A stretch of DNA of 64,000 nucleotides, taken from CAVRAW01 sp963716135. GTDB taxonomy: Bacteria > Planctomycetota > Planctomycetia > Pirellulales > JADZDJ01. Numbering within the stretch: position 1 is the first letter of the stretch; each line of letters starts with the position of its first letter. The notes beneath the pieces are model-generated. The model searched no databases, had not been told where the DNA came from, and worked only from the letters and a program-made list of their open reading frames with translations. The stretch spans positions 4,154,001 through 4,218,000 of the forward strand of contig OY970289.1 in assembly GCA_963716135.1 (NCBI GenBank), in the 5' to 3' direction. Position numbers and translations under genes: made by a program. Shown piece by piece: positions 30,848-43,639 of this stretch.

Positions 30848-31045
30848 ATGGGCAGATTCTCTTCTCTACGTTGGATTCTTCTGGCATCGGCGTGCTCATC
30901 CGCGGCGCTGATCGCCGGCTGCGCCACGCCGCCCAAATCTTCGAAGCTGGCGGCCAAGCCCACGCATTCGAAAAAGGTTTCCGATAATTTTCCGGATGCG
31001 GCGACTGTCGGCCTGCTGCCCCCCCAGGCGCAACACAAGCAATGA
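30848..31045 (+). CDS. Small lipoprotein (65 aa)
   Basis: From ATG 30848: MGRFSSLRWILLASACSSAALIAGC, a signal peptide with lipobox IAGC at residues 22-25. A Lys/Pro/Ser-rich tail follows. Its size and layout parallel the lipoprotein 70 bp upstream. No family recognised. Confidence 0.5.
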   Translation: MGRFSSLRWILLASACSSAALIAGCATPPKSSKLAAKPTHSKKVSDNFPDAATVGLLPPQAQHKQ

Positions 31046-31423
31046 GACCGGGTTGCGGCGCTATCCCAATCCGAGGGGTTCGCCGGGCATAAGGATTGCT
31101 CGTCTTCCGCGCCATCTAGCCGGAATTACCCATTTTTGCTATCAAATGATGCATCGGGCGATTGCATCGCCGCCGCTAGCAAGACTTCATCCGATCTGGT
31201 CGAAGTAATGCAAGCAGGACGGCGTGTTGACGCCGCTGGCGATGGTGGTTGCCCGATTCGCGAATTCGCTTCGATCGAGCACCACAGGGAGGTTCCGGTC
31301 AGCACGTGCGTGCTGTCGCGGGCTCGCGGCCGAAATCGCTGCCCGCTTCAGCCGGTCCCGCCCAAAATCGCCGGTCTGTTACACCCGGGTAGCGTAGCAC
31401 GGTACCAACCCTCACTTGCCAAC
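31046..31423. other. Spacer without a supported gene
   Basis: The frame of the following gene is open through part of this stretch, but the first good start with a signal peptide is at 31424. I see no repeat or terminator. Confidence 0.4.
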
Positions 31424-32497
31424 ATGATCCGAATGCTTGCACTGCGATGCGTTCGTACGGCGCTGCTTCTGGCCGGCGCGGCAGTGGTGTTATGCGGACC
31501 CGAAACGGCGCCTGGCGAATCCACCACCCAGCAGCAGCCGCTCTCCGCCCGCGACATGAATGTGTGGGGTCGCTTCGGCGCCGGCACATGGAAGCGGGTG
31601 CGCATCGTCACCGAAACTCTCAATGAACAAGGCAGAGTGGTCGATACCACGCTGACCGAATCCACCACCACGCTTGTGCGGGCCGACTCGCGCCAGTTGG
31701 CCTTGCGCATCGACGCCACGGTCGACGTGGCCGGCAAGCGATTTGAAAGCCAGCCGAAAACGATCGAGTGCGGCTACTACGGCGAAACCGCCGGCGACCC
31801 GGCCGAGCCCAAAGTGCTGGGCACCGAGATGCTCACCATCGAAGGCCGCCAGGTGCCCTGCCAGATTCGCCAGGTCGTCACCGGCAGCGGGCAGCAGAAG
31901 CAGTTGGTTCGATTGTTCTTATCCGACGACGTCGAACCATTTGTGCTCAAGCGCGAAACCATTCCGCTGAAGGAAGACGGCAAATCCCCGAGCGATCAAA
32001 AGACGACCGCCGAAGTGATCGGGCTGGATTTGCCTTACCATGTGCTGCATGGCATCAAGCCGGCGGCGTTTGAGCGCACCATCCAGCGAACTTCCAAGGG
32101 CACCAGCGTGACCCTCGACGTGACTTGCCTGGATATTCCCGGCGGCATCGTGGCCCGAGCTTCCAACGAGCTGGACGAAAAGGGACGCGTGGTGCGGCGC
32201 AGCATGTTGGAACTGGTCGACTACAAGATCGCGACAGACGACGGCGGCACCGACAAAGACAACGTCAGCAACATGCAGCGATTCTATTCTCGCCGCGAAA
32301 TGCGCCGTGCGCCACGCCCGCTAAACTCGCCCCTCGTCCCTCGCCTCTTCCGCCTACTGCGGCAGCGGCTCGATCGGCTTCGCCGTCGCCCCGGCCGCCG
32401 GCTGAATGCCCAACAACTTAGCCACCGTGGGATGAATCTGCATCGTATCGACCTTGCCCACATCGCGCCCCGGCTCATCCGAACCCCACTGGCTTAG
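31424..32497 (+). CDS. Hypothetical secreted protein
   Basis: ATG 31424 opens a signal peptide (MIRMLALRCVRTALLLAGAAVVLC). The mature part is beta-rich and polar (NVWGRFGAGTWKRVRIVTETLNEQG; LEKRETIPL-like repeats; VTLDVTCLDIPGGIVA). It resembles planctomycete periplasmic proteins of unknown role. The frame runs 144 bp into the 3' end of the convergent phosphodiesterase gene. Those last 48 codons are Arg/Leu-rich (RPGRRLNAQQLSHRG) and look like antisense read-through. A one-base insertion would end it at the TAA at 32322-32324, so the true end may be about 32324. Confidence 0.6.
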   Translation: MIRMLALRCVRTALLLAGAAVVLCGPETAPGESTTQQQPLSARDMNVWGRFGAGTWKRVRIVTETLNEQGRVVDTTLTESTTTLVRADSRQLALRIDATVDVAGKRFESQPKTIECGYYGETAGDPAEPKVLGTEMLTIEGRQVPCQIRQVVTGSGQQKQLVRLFLSDDVEPFVLKRETIPLKEDGKSPSDQKTTAEVIGLDLPYHVLHGIKPAAFERTIQRTSKGTSVTLDVTCLDIPGGIVARASNELDEKGRVVRRSMLELVDYKIATDDGGTDKDNVSNMQRFYSRREMRRAPRPLNSPLVPRLFRLLRQRLDRLRRRPGRRLNAQQLSHRGMNLHRIDLAHIAPRLIRTPLA

Positions 32498-33760
32498 CAC
32501 CATGAAGCCCAACATCTTGTCGTCCCCCTCGGGATCGTAGCCGTGCATCCCTTTGAGCGCCTTGGGATCTTTGGTGACAGGCACCGGCTCGGGATAGTCG
32601 TGGTTCGAGAAGTAGTAACCCGGATTCAGGCTCACCACGATGTCGCCGGTGCGCGTGGGATTGTTGTATCCCCATTTCTCCGGCAACTCCTCGCGAGTCC
32701 AAACCTTCATGTAATCGCACTTCCGCAAATTCTCCAAAATCGATTGCTTTACCTTCTCGCGCTGCGGCCCGGGAACGTCGTTCAAATAAATGTTCGCCAG
32801 GCTGCCGCTCCACAGGGCCCGCACGGGGTCGGGATCGGGCGTATTCCAGCGCCCCATCGCATGCTTCAGGCTGCAAAGATGCTCGATCGTTTCCATCCCG
32901 TGGTCGGTCGTGATCAGGATGTATAGCTTGTCCCCTTGCTCGGGATGCATGTGCGCTTTGAAAATGTCAGATACCTCGCCGACGATTTTCTCCAGCACAC
33001 CGTCGGTCTCGCGAATGGCTTTGTTTTCGCCTTCGCTTTCCGGGCCGTCGCCGTGCCCCGCATGATCCATCGAGAAGCAATAGCCCATCAGCAACCGCAG
33101 CGGTTCTTTGGTCTCAGGATTCTCCGAGTCCTTGCGATAGGCATCGACAAGTTTCTCCAAGCGCTCGGTATCAGTAAGTTTCGTGTCGAATTTTTCGTTG
33201 TAGTAGGCGGCGCGGGGCGAACCCTCCGGCAGCTTGTCTTCCATCTGCGAGAAGGGCCAATCCATCACCGCCGTGCGCACTCCCTGCCGCGAGGCCGTCA
33301 GCCACATCGGCTCGGCCATCAGCAAGGTCGGGTCGCTGGGCAGGTTGAATTCCTGCCCGATCGTCATGTCGTAAAACTTGTTCGACGTGATGCCGTGCAC
33401 GCCCGCCGGCACCCCCGTGGCTTCGGTGCTGTGGCTGGGAAACGTGAGCGACGGGAACATCGGCGTCAGCTTCTGACTGTAATCGCCGTGATCCATCAGG
33501 CTGCGCAAAAACGGCGTCTCTCCCCGATCGACATAATCGCCGCGGCAACCATCGGTGCTGATCCATAGCACGACGTTTTTGCCTTGCTGCTCCGCCGGCG
33601 CAGCGGCCGCATCATCGTTGGGCTTTGCCGGTTCGGCCGTCGCGTTGACGACCGGCTTCGGCTCCCCAGGAACGGACGGCGCGTCTTCAGACCGAACGCA
33701 GGCGACAAACAGGGAAGAGGTAAGAAATAGTCCGAGGAGAGTTCCAATTCGCAAATTCAT
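32354..33760 (-). CDS. Type I phosphodiesterase / nucleotide pyrophosphatase family lipoprotein
   Basis: About 468 aa from ATG 33760. The signal sequence ends in a lipobox-like LFVAC at about residue 20. The alkaline-phosphatase-superfamily core shows VVLWISTDGCRGDYV (metal Asp), the nucleophile Thr in FPSLTFPSHSTEATG, then GVHGITSNKFYD. Later metal sites are MDHAGHGDGP and LITTDHGMETI. This is the ENPP-type pattern for cleaving phosphodiesters or pyrophosphates outside the inner membrane. The C-terminus (GVQPAAGATAKPIEPLPQ-like) is Pro-rich. It converges with the secreted hypothetical gene. Confidence 0.85.
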   Translation of the reverse strand: MNLRIGTLLGLFLTSSLFVACVRSEDAPSVPGEPKPVVNATAEPAKPNDDAAAAPAEQQGKNVVLWISTDGCRGDYVDRGETPFLRSLMDHGDYSQKLTPMFPSLTFPSHSTEATGVPAGVHGITSNKFYDMTIGQEFNLPSDPTLLMAEPMWLTASRQGVRTAVMDWPFSQMEDKLPEGSPRAAYYNEKFDTKLTDTERLEKLVDAYRKDSENPETKEPLRLLMGYCFSMDHAGHGDGPESEGENKAIRETDGVLEKIVGEVSDIFKAHMHPEQGDKLYILITTDHGMETIEHLCSLKHAMGRWNTPDPDPVRALWSGSLANIYLNDVPGPQREKVKQSILENLRKCDYMKVWTREELPEKWGYNNPTRTGDIVVSLNPGYYFSNHDYPEPVPVTKDPKALKGMHGYDPEGDDKMLGFMVLSQWGSDEPGRDVGKVDTMQIHPTVAKLLGIQPAAGATAKPIEPLPQ

Positions 33761-34204
33761 GAAGATCACCGTTAGAATAGCTGCGTGAAGTGATGCCTGG
33801 ATGCGATTATCTTAGGGCCAGTTTAAGCGGTTTGCAAATGGGTTGATTGAGGAGGATGGCTTGAGTTATAGGCGCGCGGGGAGGTGGTTTTTTTGAATTT
33901 TGCGCGGCGAGCGAGGGTTTGTGGGTAATGCGTTTTGACGCGCAAAATTGGTTGATTTTGCGCGGCGGCATCGGGGCCAGTTGCTGCAATTTTCGGATCA
34001 GGACGGTGTTGGTGGCGAGCAAAATGAGCTCGATTTACTTGCGTTGTTGACGGGTTTAGGTGCATTGTTGGCGAATGATCTGGCGGCGCGCTGTTGTGGT
34101 GTGCAGAGGATGGCGCGTAGATCGACCTTAGCAGAAAGGCTGGCACAATTTCTAGCCGGTGGTTTTTGCAGTGAGATATCTAGCGTGGGGGATGGCGAGA
34201 AATC
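33761..34204. other. AT-richer spacer with GCGCAAAAT repeats, no supported gene
   Basis: About 440 bp of visibly different composition. TTTTGCGCGGCG occurs at about 33898 and 33955, with GACGCGCAAAATTGG between them, giving local direct and inverted copies. Short frames on both strands (for example minus 34146 to 33823) lack a ribosome site or known domain. It may be the remnant of a mobile element or an old gene. Confidence 0.4.
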
Positions 34205-34486
34205 TCAGGCATGAGATACGCGGTTGCGAAGTGTAGGAAAGACTTCCTCTGCCGTCTTGCCGGTCATGCGCAAGTAAAGGGCGTCGGGACAAAGATCGAG
34301 TTCGCCCGGCCATTGCACCGCGCCGTCGTCGGTGACCGAAACGTCTTCGAACACGCCGGGCACATTCCACGCTTCGAACACACCGTGCCCGGCCAGCGAA
34401 GACAAATCGACCACGCCGCTTTCCCCATTATCGAACCGCAACTCCAAGCGAAACTGCGGCAGCGCTTTCGCATCGATGATTCTCAT
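34205..34486 (-). CDS. DUF2442-family protein
   Basis: A 93-aa protein: ALPQFRLELRFDNGESGVVDLSSLAGHGVFEAW...DDGAVQWPGELDLCPDALYLRM. The closing WP(G/N)xxDLCPDALY is the DUF2442 signature. These small proteins often occur with DUF4160 partners in toxin-antitoxin-like pairs, but no DUF4160 gene is visible next to it. Likely a solitary or degraded pair. Function not established. Confidence 0.8.
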   Translation of the reverse strand: MRIIDAKALPQFRLELRFDNGESGVVDLSSLAGHGVFEAWNVPGVFEDVSVTDDGAVQWPGELDLCPDALYLRMTGKTAEEVFPTLRNRVSHA

Positions 34487-34637
34487 ATCTCAATCCTACC
34501 ACGCCGGACAATCGTGGCGAATCCCTAACAATCGCGCCGCAAACGGATGCGAAGGAGTTGCTTATGCGGCCAATTGCTAAGGCCGGGTTTACTCGCGATA
34601 ATACCGGATTCCCATTTGCCGCGCAAAGTTGTCTAAC

Positions 34638-37239
<2,602 letters not shown>

Positions 37240-37281
37240 TCGTAAGCGCGCTCAGCCGCGCGTAAATCAAATCCCGTTTAG

Positions 37282-37307
37282 CCCCGGCCCCCAGGCCGGG
37301 GTTTTTT
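37282..37307 (+). terminator. Intrinsic terminator
   Basis: Perfect 8-bp stem CCCCGGCC / GGCCGGGG with a CCCA loop, followed at once by TTTTTT. It ends the guaB/secreted-protein transcription unit. Confidence 0.9.
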
Positions 37308-37310
37308 ATT

Positions 37311-37384
37311 GAATGACTAAATGTCTAAATGACTGAATGACTAAACGACATCGAGTATCATCCTTCATTTAGTCATTCAGGCAT
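37311..37384. repeat. Word-repeat hairpin, AATGACT type
   Basis: AATGACTAAATGTCTAAATG and GACTGAATGACTAAAC on the left, with TCATTTAGTCATTCAGGCATTC on the right. It fills the spacer between a terminator and nnrE. The same word type is used at 58063-58156. Confidence 0.7.
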
Positions 37385-37390
37385 TCCTCC

Positions 37391-38088
37391 ATGTTCGTTC
37401 TTACCCGCAACCAGGTTCGCCAACTCGATCGCCGCGCGATCCAAGAATACGGCATCAGTGGCCTGGTGCTGATGGAAAACGCCGGCCGCGGCTGCACCGA
37501 CGTGCTCTGCAAGTTGCTTCTGAAGCCCCCGGTTCCACCGGGGGATCGCGCTGCCAACAAACCCGCCACTCCGCAAGTCGTCATCGTTTGCGGGAAAGGC
37601 AACAACGGCGGCGACGGATTTGTGATTGCTCGTCATCTCGGTCTGCGCGGTATCGACGTGCGCGTGCTGATGTTGGCCGACCCAAAAGATCTAACCGGCG
37701 ACGCCGCGGCGAATTATCAAATCATTGCCAAAGCCGGCCTGCGAATCGTTCCGTTTGCCGCGTCAGAACTCGCCGAAGCAACGTGGTTGGTTGACGCCAT
37801 ACTTGGCACGGGCGCAACCGGCGAACCCAAATCGCCGCTGGCTGAAGCGATCGATGCCATGAATGCCAGTGGCATCCCGATCCTCGCCGTCGATGTGCCC
37901 AGCGGTTTGGATTGCGACACCGGCGCCGCGGCGAAGCACACGATTCGCGCCGCCCACACGTGTACATTCGTCGCCGCGAAGCCAGGATTTTTTGCGCCGG
38001 CGCAGAACAATACGTTGGCCAATTGCACGTGCTGGATATCGGTGCGCCACGGAAGTTGCTAGACGAGGTAGCGGCGACTAAGCAATGA
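37391..38088 (+). CDS. nnrE: NAD(P)H-hydrate epimerase (one frameshift near the end)
   Basis: Interconverts R and S forms of damaged (hydrated) NAD(P)H. MFVLTRNQVRQLDRRAIQEYGI and LMENAGRG open the YjeF_N domain. VCGKGNNGGDGFVIARHL and VDVPSGLDCDTG are the binding and catalytic motifs. The raw frame ends at 38062 with an untypical tail. Restoring one C near 38020 gives QLHVLDIGAPRKLLDEVAATKQ and a stop at 38086-38088. The gene then overlaps the convergent DUF1501 stop by 11 bp. The dehydratase half (nnrD) is a separate gene at 59994. Confidence 0.9.
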
Positions 38089-39553
38089 TTTCCTTGATCA
38101 CCTTCCCGCTGGTGATCGTCAATCGTTCGTCGCGCCCATTGTGCTGGAATGTGAGCTGCTCGTGGTCAAGACCCAGTAGTGCCAGGATCGTGGCGTGAAT
38201 GTCGTGCACGTGGGCTTTGTTCTCGACCGCATATAGTCCCACCTCGTCGGTCGCGCCGTAAACGGTGCCTCCCTTGGTGCCGCCGCCGGCCATCCACATC
38301 GTGAAGCCGTATGGGTTGTGATCTCGCCCGGTGCCGCTTTCGCTCATCGGCGTGCGGCCGAATTCGCCCCCCCAGATCACCAGCGTGCTATCCAATAGGC
38401 CCCGGCGCTTGAGATCTTTGATCAGCCCGGCGATCGGCCGATCGGTTTCCTTGCAATATTGGCTGTGATTCCCTTCCACGTCGCTGTGTGCATCCCACTT
38501 GCTGCCCGAGCCCATATAAAGCTGCACGAAGCGCACGCCGCGCTCCACCAATCGCCGCGCCATCAAGCAATTACGCCCATTGGCGGCAGTTTCTGTTTGA
38601 TCGATCCCATACAGCGCCAGCGTTTCCGCCGTCTCGCTGGTGAAATCGGTCGCTTCCGGCGCCGCCGATTGCATGCGGTAAGCCAGCTCGTACGCGGCAA
38701 TCCGCGCTTCCAGTCCATCATCGTCCTGCCGGCCCTGCAGATGCTGACGATTGAGCTGCTGGATGAAATCCAGCGTGTGCCGCTGCCGATCAGCGGTGTT
38801 TCCGTCTGCAGGCGACACGTGCAAAATCGGCGTCTTGCCATCGCGGAACTTTGTTCCCTGATAGGTGGACGGCATGAAGCCGGTGCTCCATTGCCGGCTG
38901 CCCCCGGGCGGCTCGTTCTGATAATCCGTCATCACCACGAAGCCTGGCAGGCTATCCGTCACCGCCCCCAAGCCATACAACGTCCACGATCCCAAGCATG
39001 GCCTGCCGCCCAAAAGTGCGCCGGTGTTCATCTCGCAAACGCTGCTCACGTGCGTCAATCCGTCTGCCCAACAGGATCGGATCACCGCCATCTCGTCGGC
39101 ACACGTGGCGATTTCAGGATACCAATCGCTCACCCAAATGCCCGACTCGCCGTGCTGCTTGAACTTCCGCTGGCTGGCCAACAAGGGCGTGAAGGCCGTT
39201 TTGCCCATCGCTGTTTCCGGCTTGGTGAAGCTTTCCGGCAACGGCTTGCCGGCAAGCTTGGTCAATGCCGGCTTCGGATCGAACAAATCGAGATGACTCG
39301 GCCCGCCGTCGATAAAGCACCAGATGACCGACTTTGCTTTGGCAGGGAATTGCGGCGGCTTGGCGGCCAACGGATTCGTCGCGGCCGCCGATGCCGCGCT
39401 CTCGGTCGCAAATACTTCGCGGCTCAATAACGACCACAAGGCCAGCGACCCAAACCCCGCCCCCGCGCGATACAGAAAATCCCGCCGCGAATGGGCAGCC
39501 TCAGAGTGCGGAATGCGGAGTGCGGAGTGCGGCGGGACGAAGTTGTTGCTCAT
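38078..39553 (-). CDS. DUF1501-family exported protein
   Basis: A 491-aa protein with a twin-arginine signal (SRRDFLYRAGAGFGSLALWSLL at about residues 22-43). A DUF1501 core, alkaline-phosphatase/sulfatase-like, follows: KSVIWCFIDGGPSHLDLFDPKP; TFHNGRD-type end; LVIWGGEFGRTPMSESGTGRDHNPYGFTMWMAGGG. These proteins are hugely expanded in planctomycetes and are usually encoded next to a DUF1549/DUF1553 cytochrome-like protein, as here. Their biochemical role is unproven. The first 20 residues (PPHSALRIPHSE) are encoded by a word repeat, so the true start may be the Met nearer the RR motif, or the repeat has altered the N-terminus. Confidence 0.93.
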   Translation of the reverse strand: MSNNFVPPHSALRIPHSEAAHSRRDFLYRAGAGFGSLALWSLLSREVFATESAASAAATNPLAAKPPQFPAKAKSVIWCFIDGGPSHLDLFDPKPALTKLAGKPLPESFTKPETAMGKTAFTPLLASQRKFKQHGESGIWVSDWYPEIATCADEMAVIRSCWADGLTHVSSVCEMNTGALLGGRPCLGSWTLYGLGAVTDSLPGFVVMTDYQNEPPGGSRQWSTGFMPSTYQGTKFRDGKTPILHVSPADGNTADRQRHTLDFIQQLNRQHLQGRQDDDGLEARIAAYELAYRMQSAAPEATDFTSETAETLALYGIDQTETAANGRNCLMARRLVERGVRFVQLYMGSGSKWDAHSDVEGNHSQYCKETDRPIAGLIKDLKRRGLLDSTLVIWGGEFGRTPMSESGTGRDHNPYGFTMWMAGGGTKGGTVYGATDEVGLYAVENKAHVHDIHATILALLGLDHEQLTFQHNGRDERLTITSGKVIKEIIA

Positions 39554-39593
39554 AGATTGTTACTCCGAATTCCGAACTCCGAGCTCCGCACTA
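39504..39593. repeat. Word-repeat hairpin, GGAGTGCGG type, overlapping a gene start
   Basis: GAGTGCGGAATGCGGAGTGCGGAGTGC on the left is mirrored by TCCGAATTCCGAACTCCGAGCTCCGCACTAC on the right. The left arm lies inside the first codons of the DUF1501 gene. Confidence 0.65.
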
Positions 39594-39596
39594 CTT

Positions 39597-41968
39597 TCAA
39601 TCGACATATAAAAACTCGTTGGAGCACAGCATCGCATGGCAAAAATCAAGCACGGCGGCGGCTTTCGCTCGAGCCACCTTCGCCGGCAGCGGCGCCGGCA
39701 AATGCTCGTCATCTAGCTTGAATTCTTCGCGCGCGATTGTCTCGGCTTCGGCGTCGATGAATGTCTCGGCGGCTTTAATTTCTTCGTCGTGCGGCACCCG
39801 GCCGTACGCTTCGAAGTATGCCTCGCGAACCAACTTCGCCTCGTCGTCGCCGCAATTGCTTATCAGCTTTCCACTCCAATGCCGCGCCGCCTGGGCGGTC
39901 AGTTCGCCATTCAATAATTCCAGCGCTTGCGGCGCCGTGGTGGTCGTTGTGCGCCGCGGGCAGCTATTGTGCATGTCGGGCTGATCGAACGCCTCGAAAA
40001 TCGGCAGCCGCATGTTGCGCTTCGCAAACACGTAGATCGAACGTCGATTGCGGTCTTCGATTTTCGCGTCGGGATCCCAACTATAGCGCGACGACGCCAG
40101 ATCGGCCGGCAGTTCCGGCATCGCGCTGGGCCCGTACATTCGCAGGTTTAGTTGATCGGAAACCTCCAGCATCGCATCGCGCAGCGCCTCCCCCTCCAAT
40201 CGCTGGCGGCGAGCGTGCCAAAGCAAATTGTCGCTCGCATCGGCAGCCAGCGCCTTCTCTTGCTCAGGTTCCTTGGGGTCGACCTGCGACGATTGACAAT
40301 AGGCGGCCGACATCACCATCAGTCGCTGCAGCGGCTTCAGATGCCAACCATTAGCCACCAATTCGGCCGCCAACCAGTCGAGCAACTCTTGATGCGAGGG
40401 GTTTCCGCCCATCGCGCCGAAATCGTTCGTCGTCGCCACGATGCCCTGGCCAAAATGAAACTGCCACAGGCGATTGACGATCACACGCGCCGTCAACGGA
40501 TGATCGGGCCGCGTCAGCCAATTCGCCAATGCCGTCCGACGGCCGGTGGAATTCGGCCGAGCCTGGGCGCTTTGATCTCCGGTTCACTGACGCCCAAAAA
40601 CTCCGGAAAGCCGGGGGTCACTTCCTTGCCGGGCTTGTGAAAATCGCCCCCGGCCAGCACGCACGTCGGCGGCGCCTCAGCATCGCCATCGTAGACCGCC
40701 ATCGCCGTGGGCAGCGGCTGCGGCTTCATCGAATCGAACTTCGCCAACTCGTCCATTTGCTGGTCGTACTGCTTGCGCTCCTCCGGACTGCACCGGCGGT
40801 ATGCCCGCTGGACGCGCGATTCCACCCATTCCTCTGTTTCCGCCACGAGCTGCTTTTGCATGCAGTTCCGCTTTTCTGGCGGCGTGTTGATGGCCTTGAT
40901 CGTGTCGGGATCGTACGCTGAGATCGCATCCTGCATGGCCTCCTGGCGCTCGTCGGCCAGTTCGCTGTCGATCGCGCTGCGGATCGACTTGGTGGCTTCG
41001 TCCCACGCCGACATGCGCTTGTCGTATTCCGACTTTTGGTCGGCCGTCGCAATCGGAACATCGTCGGCCGGCAACACGGCCGCAAAACAAGCCTGCAAGC
41101 GGTAATAGTCGATCTGCTTGATCGCGTCGAATTTGTGGTCGTGGCAGCGGGCGCATCCGACCGTCAACCCGAGGAACGCCAACGACGTGTTCTCCGTAAT
41201 GTCGTCCAGAATTTCCTGCCGCTCTTGCACGATGTTCGATGCATTCGCCTCTTCGGGATACAGGCGCAGCAAACCCGTGGCAATCAACGCCTGCGGATTG
41301 TTCGGCTCCAATTCATCGCCGGCCAATTGTTGGCGGATAAATTGGTCGTAAGGCAGATCGTCGTTGAATGCGCGAATCACATAATCGCGGTACTTGTACG
41401 CATCCGGCCGCAGACTGTCTTTTTTGAAGCCCTCGGTCTCGCTATATCGCACCAGGTCCAGCCAGTGCTGCGCCCAGCGCTCGCCGTACCGCGGCGAGTC
41501 CAGCAGCCGATCGACCACTTTCGTGTATGCCTCCGGCGAACGATCGGCGAGAAAATCGGCCTGCTCTTTCGGCGTAGGGGGCAAACCGGTCAGATCGTAC
41601 GTCACCCGCCGCAATACCGTCAGCTTGTCGGCCGCGGCGCTGGGCGACAACTGCTTATCTTCCAGCTTCTGTGCAACGAAGGCGTCGATCGGATTGCGGA
41701 CCCAATTGCCAAGCCGCTTCACCTCGGGCACGGCCGGCCGACCCAAAGGCAAAAAGGGCCAATCGCCCGTTTTGAACTCCCCGGTTGCCGCGGCGGAAGT
41801 CTCGACCCTCGGCGCTTCGGCGGCAGCAGCCAGATTCCTCCCGCTCGCCATCGCGCCAGGGACCAGCACGGCGAGGCATATCAGTAGAGATTTTGCGCGT
41901 CCACTTTGCCGGTGCGTACGAGACGAACCCGGACCCGGTTTGGGCGTCATGGGCGTGTGACTCCTCAA
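39597..41968 (-). CDS. DUF1549/DUF1553 (PSD1-associated) protein (one frameshift)
   Basis: N-terminal half from 41968: export signal (LLICLAVLVPGAMASG). The DUF1549 domain follows: NPIDAFVAQKLEDKQLSPS, RRVTYDLTGLPPTP, RYGERWAQHWLDLVRYSETEG, and the single haem-like CARCHDHKFD. The frame breaks at about 40535, with one missing base in GAATTCC. The DUF1553 half continues RRTALANWLTRPDHPLTARVIVNRLWQFHFGQG...ELLDWLAAELVANGW to 39597. Joined length about 790 aa. Partner of the DUF1501 gene, same strand, 44 bp apart. The pair is typical of planctomycetes; proposed links to polysaccharide use remain unproven. Confidence 0.93.
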
Positions 41969-42236
41969 CGATTAACGCTCGCCGAGGTTAGTAGGAAGGC
42001 TAAAAGCGGTGGGACTTACTGGCAGGATTCTCGTAGTTTCGCACATCCATGTTTTTGTTGCAAGCGCGAGTGCGGCTCCGTGCCAATTGCAGCCCGATTG
42101 CGGTTCTTGTAGGCTGGTGTCGCCGATAGCTTTGGGCAAATTCCGCCGCCAGCGCGCTCCTGCCGGCTGCTTGCAAAGTGTTACAATTTAACATTCCGTG
42201 GCGCTGCATTTTTCATCCGCCCACTGGAGGATCGAC

Positions 42237-43139
42237 ATGACCGGCTACGCTCATCCAGAAGTGCTCGTGTCCACCGCTTGGGTGGCGGAGCACTTGAACG
42301 ATCCAAACATTCGCATCGTGGAATCGGACGAAGACGTGCTCTTGTACACGCAAGGCCACGTCCCCGGCGCCGTGAAGATCGATTGGCATACCGATTTGCA
42401 GGACGCGATCGTGCGCGATTACATCGGCAAAGAGCGCTTCGCCCAGTTGTGTGCCTCCAAAGGCATCGCCAACGACACCACGGTCGTCTTCTACGGCGAC
42501 AAAAACAACTGGTGGGCTTGCTACGCCTTCTGGGTGTTCAAGCTGTTTGGCCACGAAAAATGTCTGATCATGGACGGCGGCCGCAAACGTTGGGAAGCCG
42601 ATGGCCGAGCGTGGTCGCGCGACCAGGAGTCCAATTATCCCCGCACTTCATACACGGCCAAAGATCCCGATCTTTCGATCCGCGCCTTCCGCGACGAGGT
42701 GCTCAAGCACACCCGCGCCGGCAAGCCGCTAGTCGATGTGCGTTCGCCGGGGGAATACGTCGGCGATTTGATCGCCATGCCCGATTATCCGCAGGAAGGG
42801 GCCCTGCGCGGCGGCCACATTCCCGGAGCGGCGAACATCCCCTGGTCGAAGGCCACCAACGACGATGGCACCTTCAAATCGGCCAAAGAACTGGAAAAAC
42901 TGTACTGCAAGGAAAACCATCTTTCCCGCCGCGGCCGCACCATCGCCTATTGCCGCATCGGCGAACGTTCCAGCCACACCTGGTTCGTGCTGAGATATTT
43001 GCTCGGCTTCGGCAACGTCAAGAATTACGATGGCTCCTGGACCGAGTGGGGCAACATGGTCGGCATGCCCATCCAGCGCGGCCCCGAAGTCGGCAGTGCG
43101 CAGCCGCAAAAAGCGGCTGAACCGAGTGCCGCAACGTAA
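42237..43139 (+). CDS. Thiosulfate/3-mercaptopyruvate sulfurtransferase (two rhodanese domains)
   Basis: About 300 aa from ATG 42237, which has GGAGG five bases upstream. Two rhodanese domains: the first (residues 1-130) includes [14 protein letters not shown] and lacks a catalytic Cys. The second has [27 protein letters not shown] and the active Cys in [14 protein letters not shown]. It moves sulfur from thiosulfate or mercaptopyruvate to an acceptor. sufE follows 24 bp later, so the pair may hand sulfur to Fe-S assembly. Confidence 0.92.
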   Translation: MTGYAHPEVLVSTAWVAEHLNDPNIRIVESDEDVLLYTQGHVPGAVKIDWHTDLQDAIVRDYIGKERFAQLCASKGIANDTTVVFYGDKNNWWACYAFWVFKLFGHEKCLIMDGGRKRWEADGRAWSRDQESNYPRTSYTAKDPDLSIRAFRDEVLKHTRAGKPLVDVRSPGEYVGDLIAMPDYPQEGALRGGHIPGAANIPWSKATNDDGTFKSAKELEKLYCKENHLSRRGRTIAYCRIGERSSHTWFVLRYLLGFGNVKNYDGSWTEWGNMVGMPIQRGPEVGSAQPQKAAEPSAAT

Positions 43140-43163
43140 ATCTCGCCCCTCGTCTCTTATTCC

Positions 43164-43591
43164 ATGCCCGTCAACGCCAAGCTCGAACAGATCATCGGCG
43201 AGTTTGCCGATCTGGAACCGCGCGAGCGATTGGAACTGCTGCTGGAATTCGCGGAAAAGCTGCCGCCGCTGCCTGAGCGTTATCATGCCGAGCGCGACGC
43301 CGGACTGAATCGCATCGTCGAGTGTCAGACCCCCACGTTCATTTGGGTGGAAATCGTCGACGGCCGCGTGCAGATGTACGCCGATTGCGCCCCGAAGCCC
43401 CCACGGTAAAAGGCTTCGTCAGCATCTTGGTCGAAGCTTTCAGCGGCTCAAAGCCGGAGGAAGTTTTGGCCACACCCGAAGATCTGCTCAAGCGGCTGGG
43501 GCTGATCGAAGCGTTGGGCATGGTCCGCATGCGCGGCCTGGCCGCCATTCAGCATTACATCCGCGCCCAAGTTCGCAAAGCCGCCGCGTGA
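43164..43591 (+). CDS. sufE: SufE-like sulfur acceptor protein (one frameshift)
   Basis: SufE accepts sulfur from a cysteine desulfurase or sulfurtransferase for Fe-S cluster assembly. LEQIIGEFADLEPRERLELLLEFAEKLPPLP opens the protein. RIVECQTPTFIWVEI carries the conserved Cys. One missing C in a C-run at about 43395 splits ADCAPEAPTVKGF. The second part, FVSILVEAFSG...LKRLGLIEALGMVRMRGLAAIQHYIR, completes the fold. Joined length about 142 aa, normal. Probably co-transcribed with the sulfurtransferase upstream. Confidence 0.92.
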
Positions 43592-43639
43592 CGCGAAAGC
43601 TGCGTTCGTTGGCGCCGGCCGCATGGCACCCATCTCAAT

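Noticed and set aside
33823..34146. Possible transposase remnant
   Set aside because: Short frames only, with no recognisable catalytic motif; composition alone is not enough.
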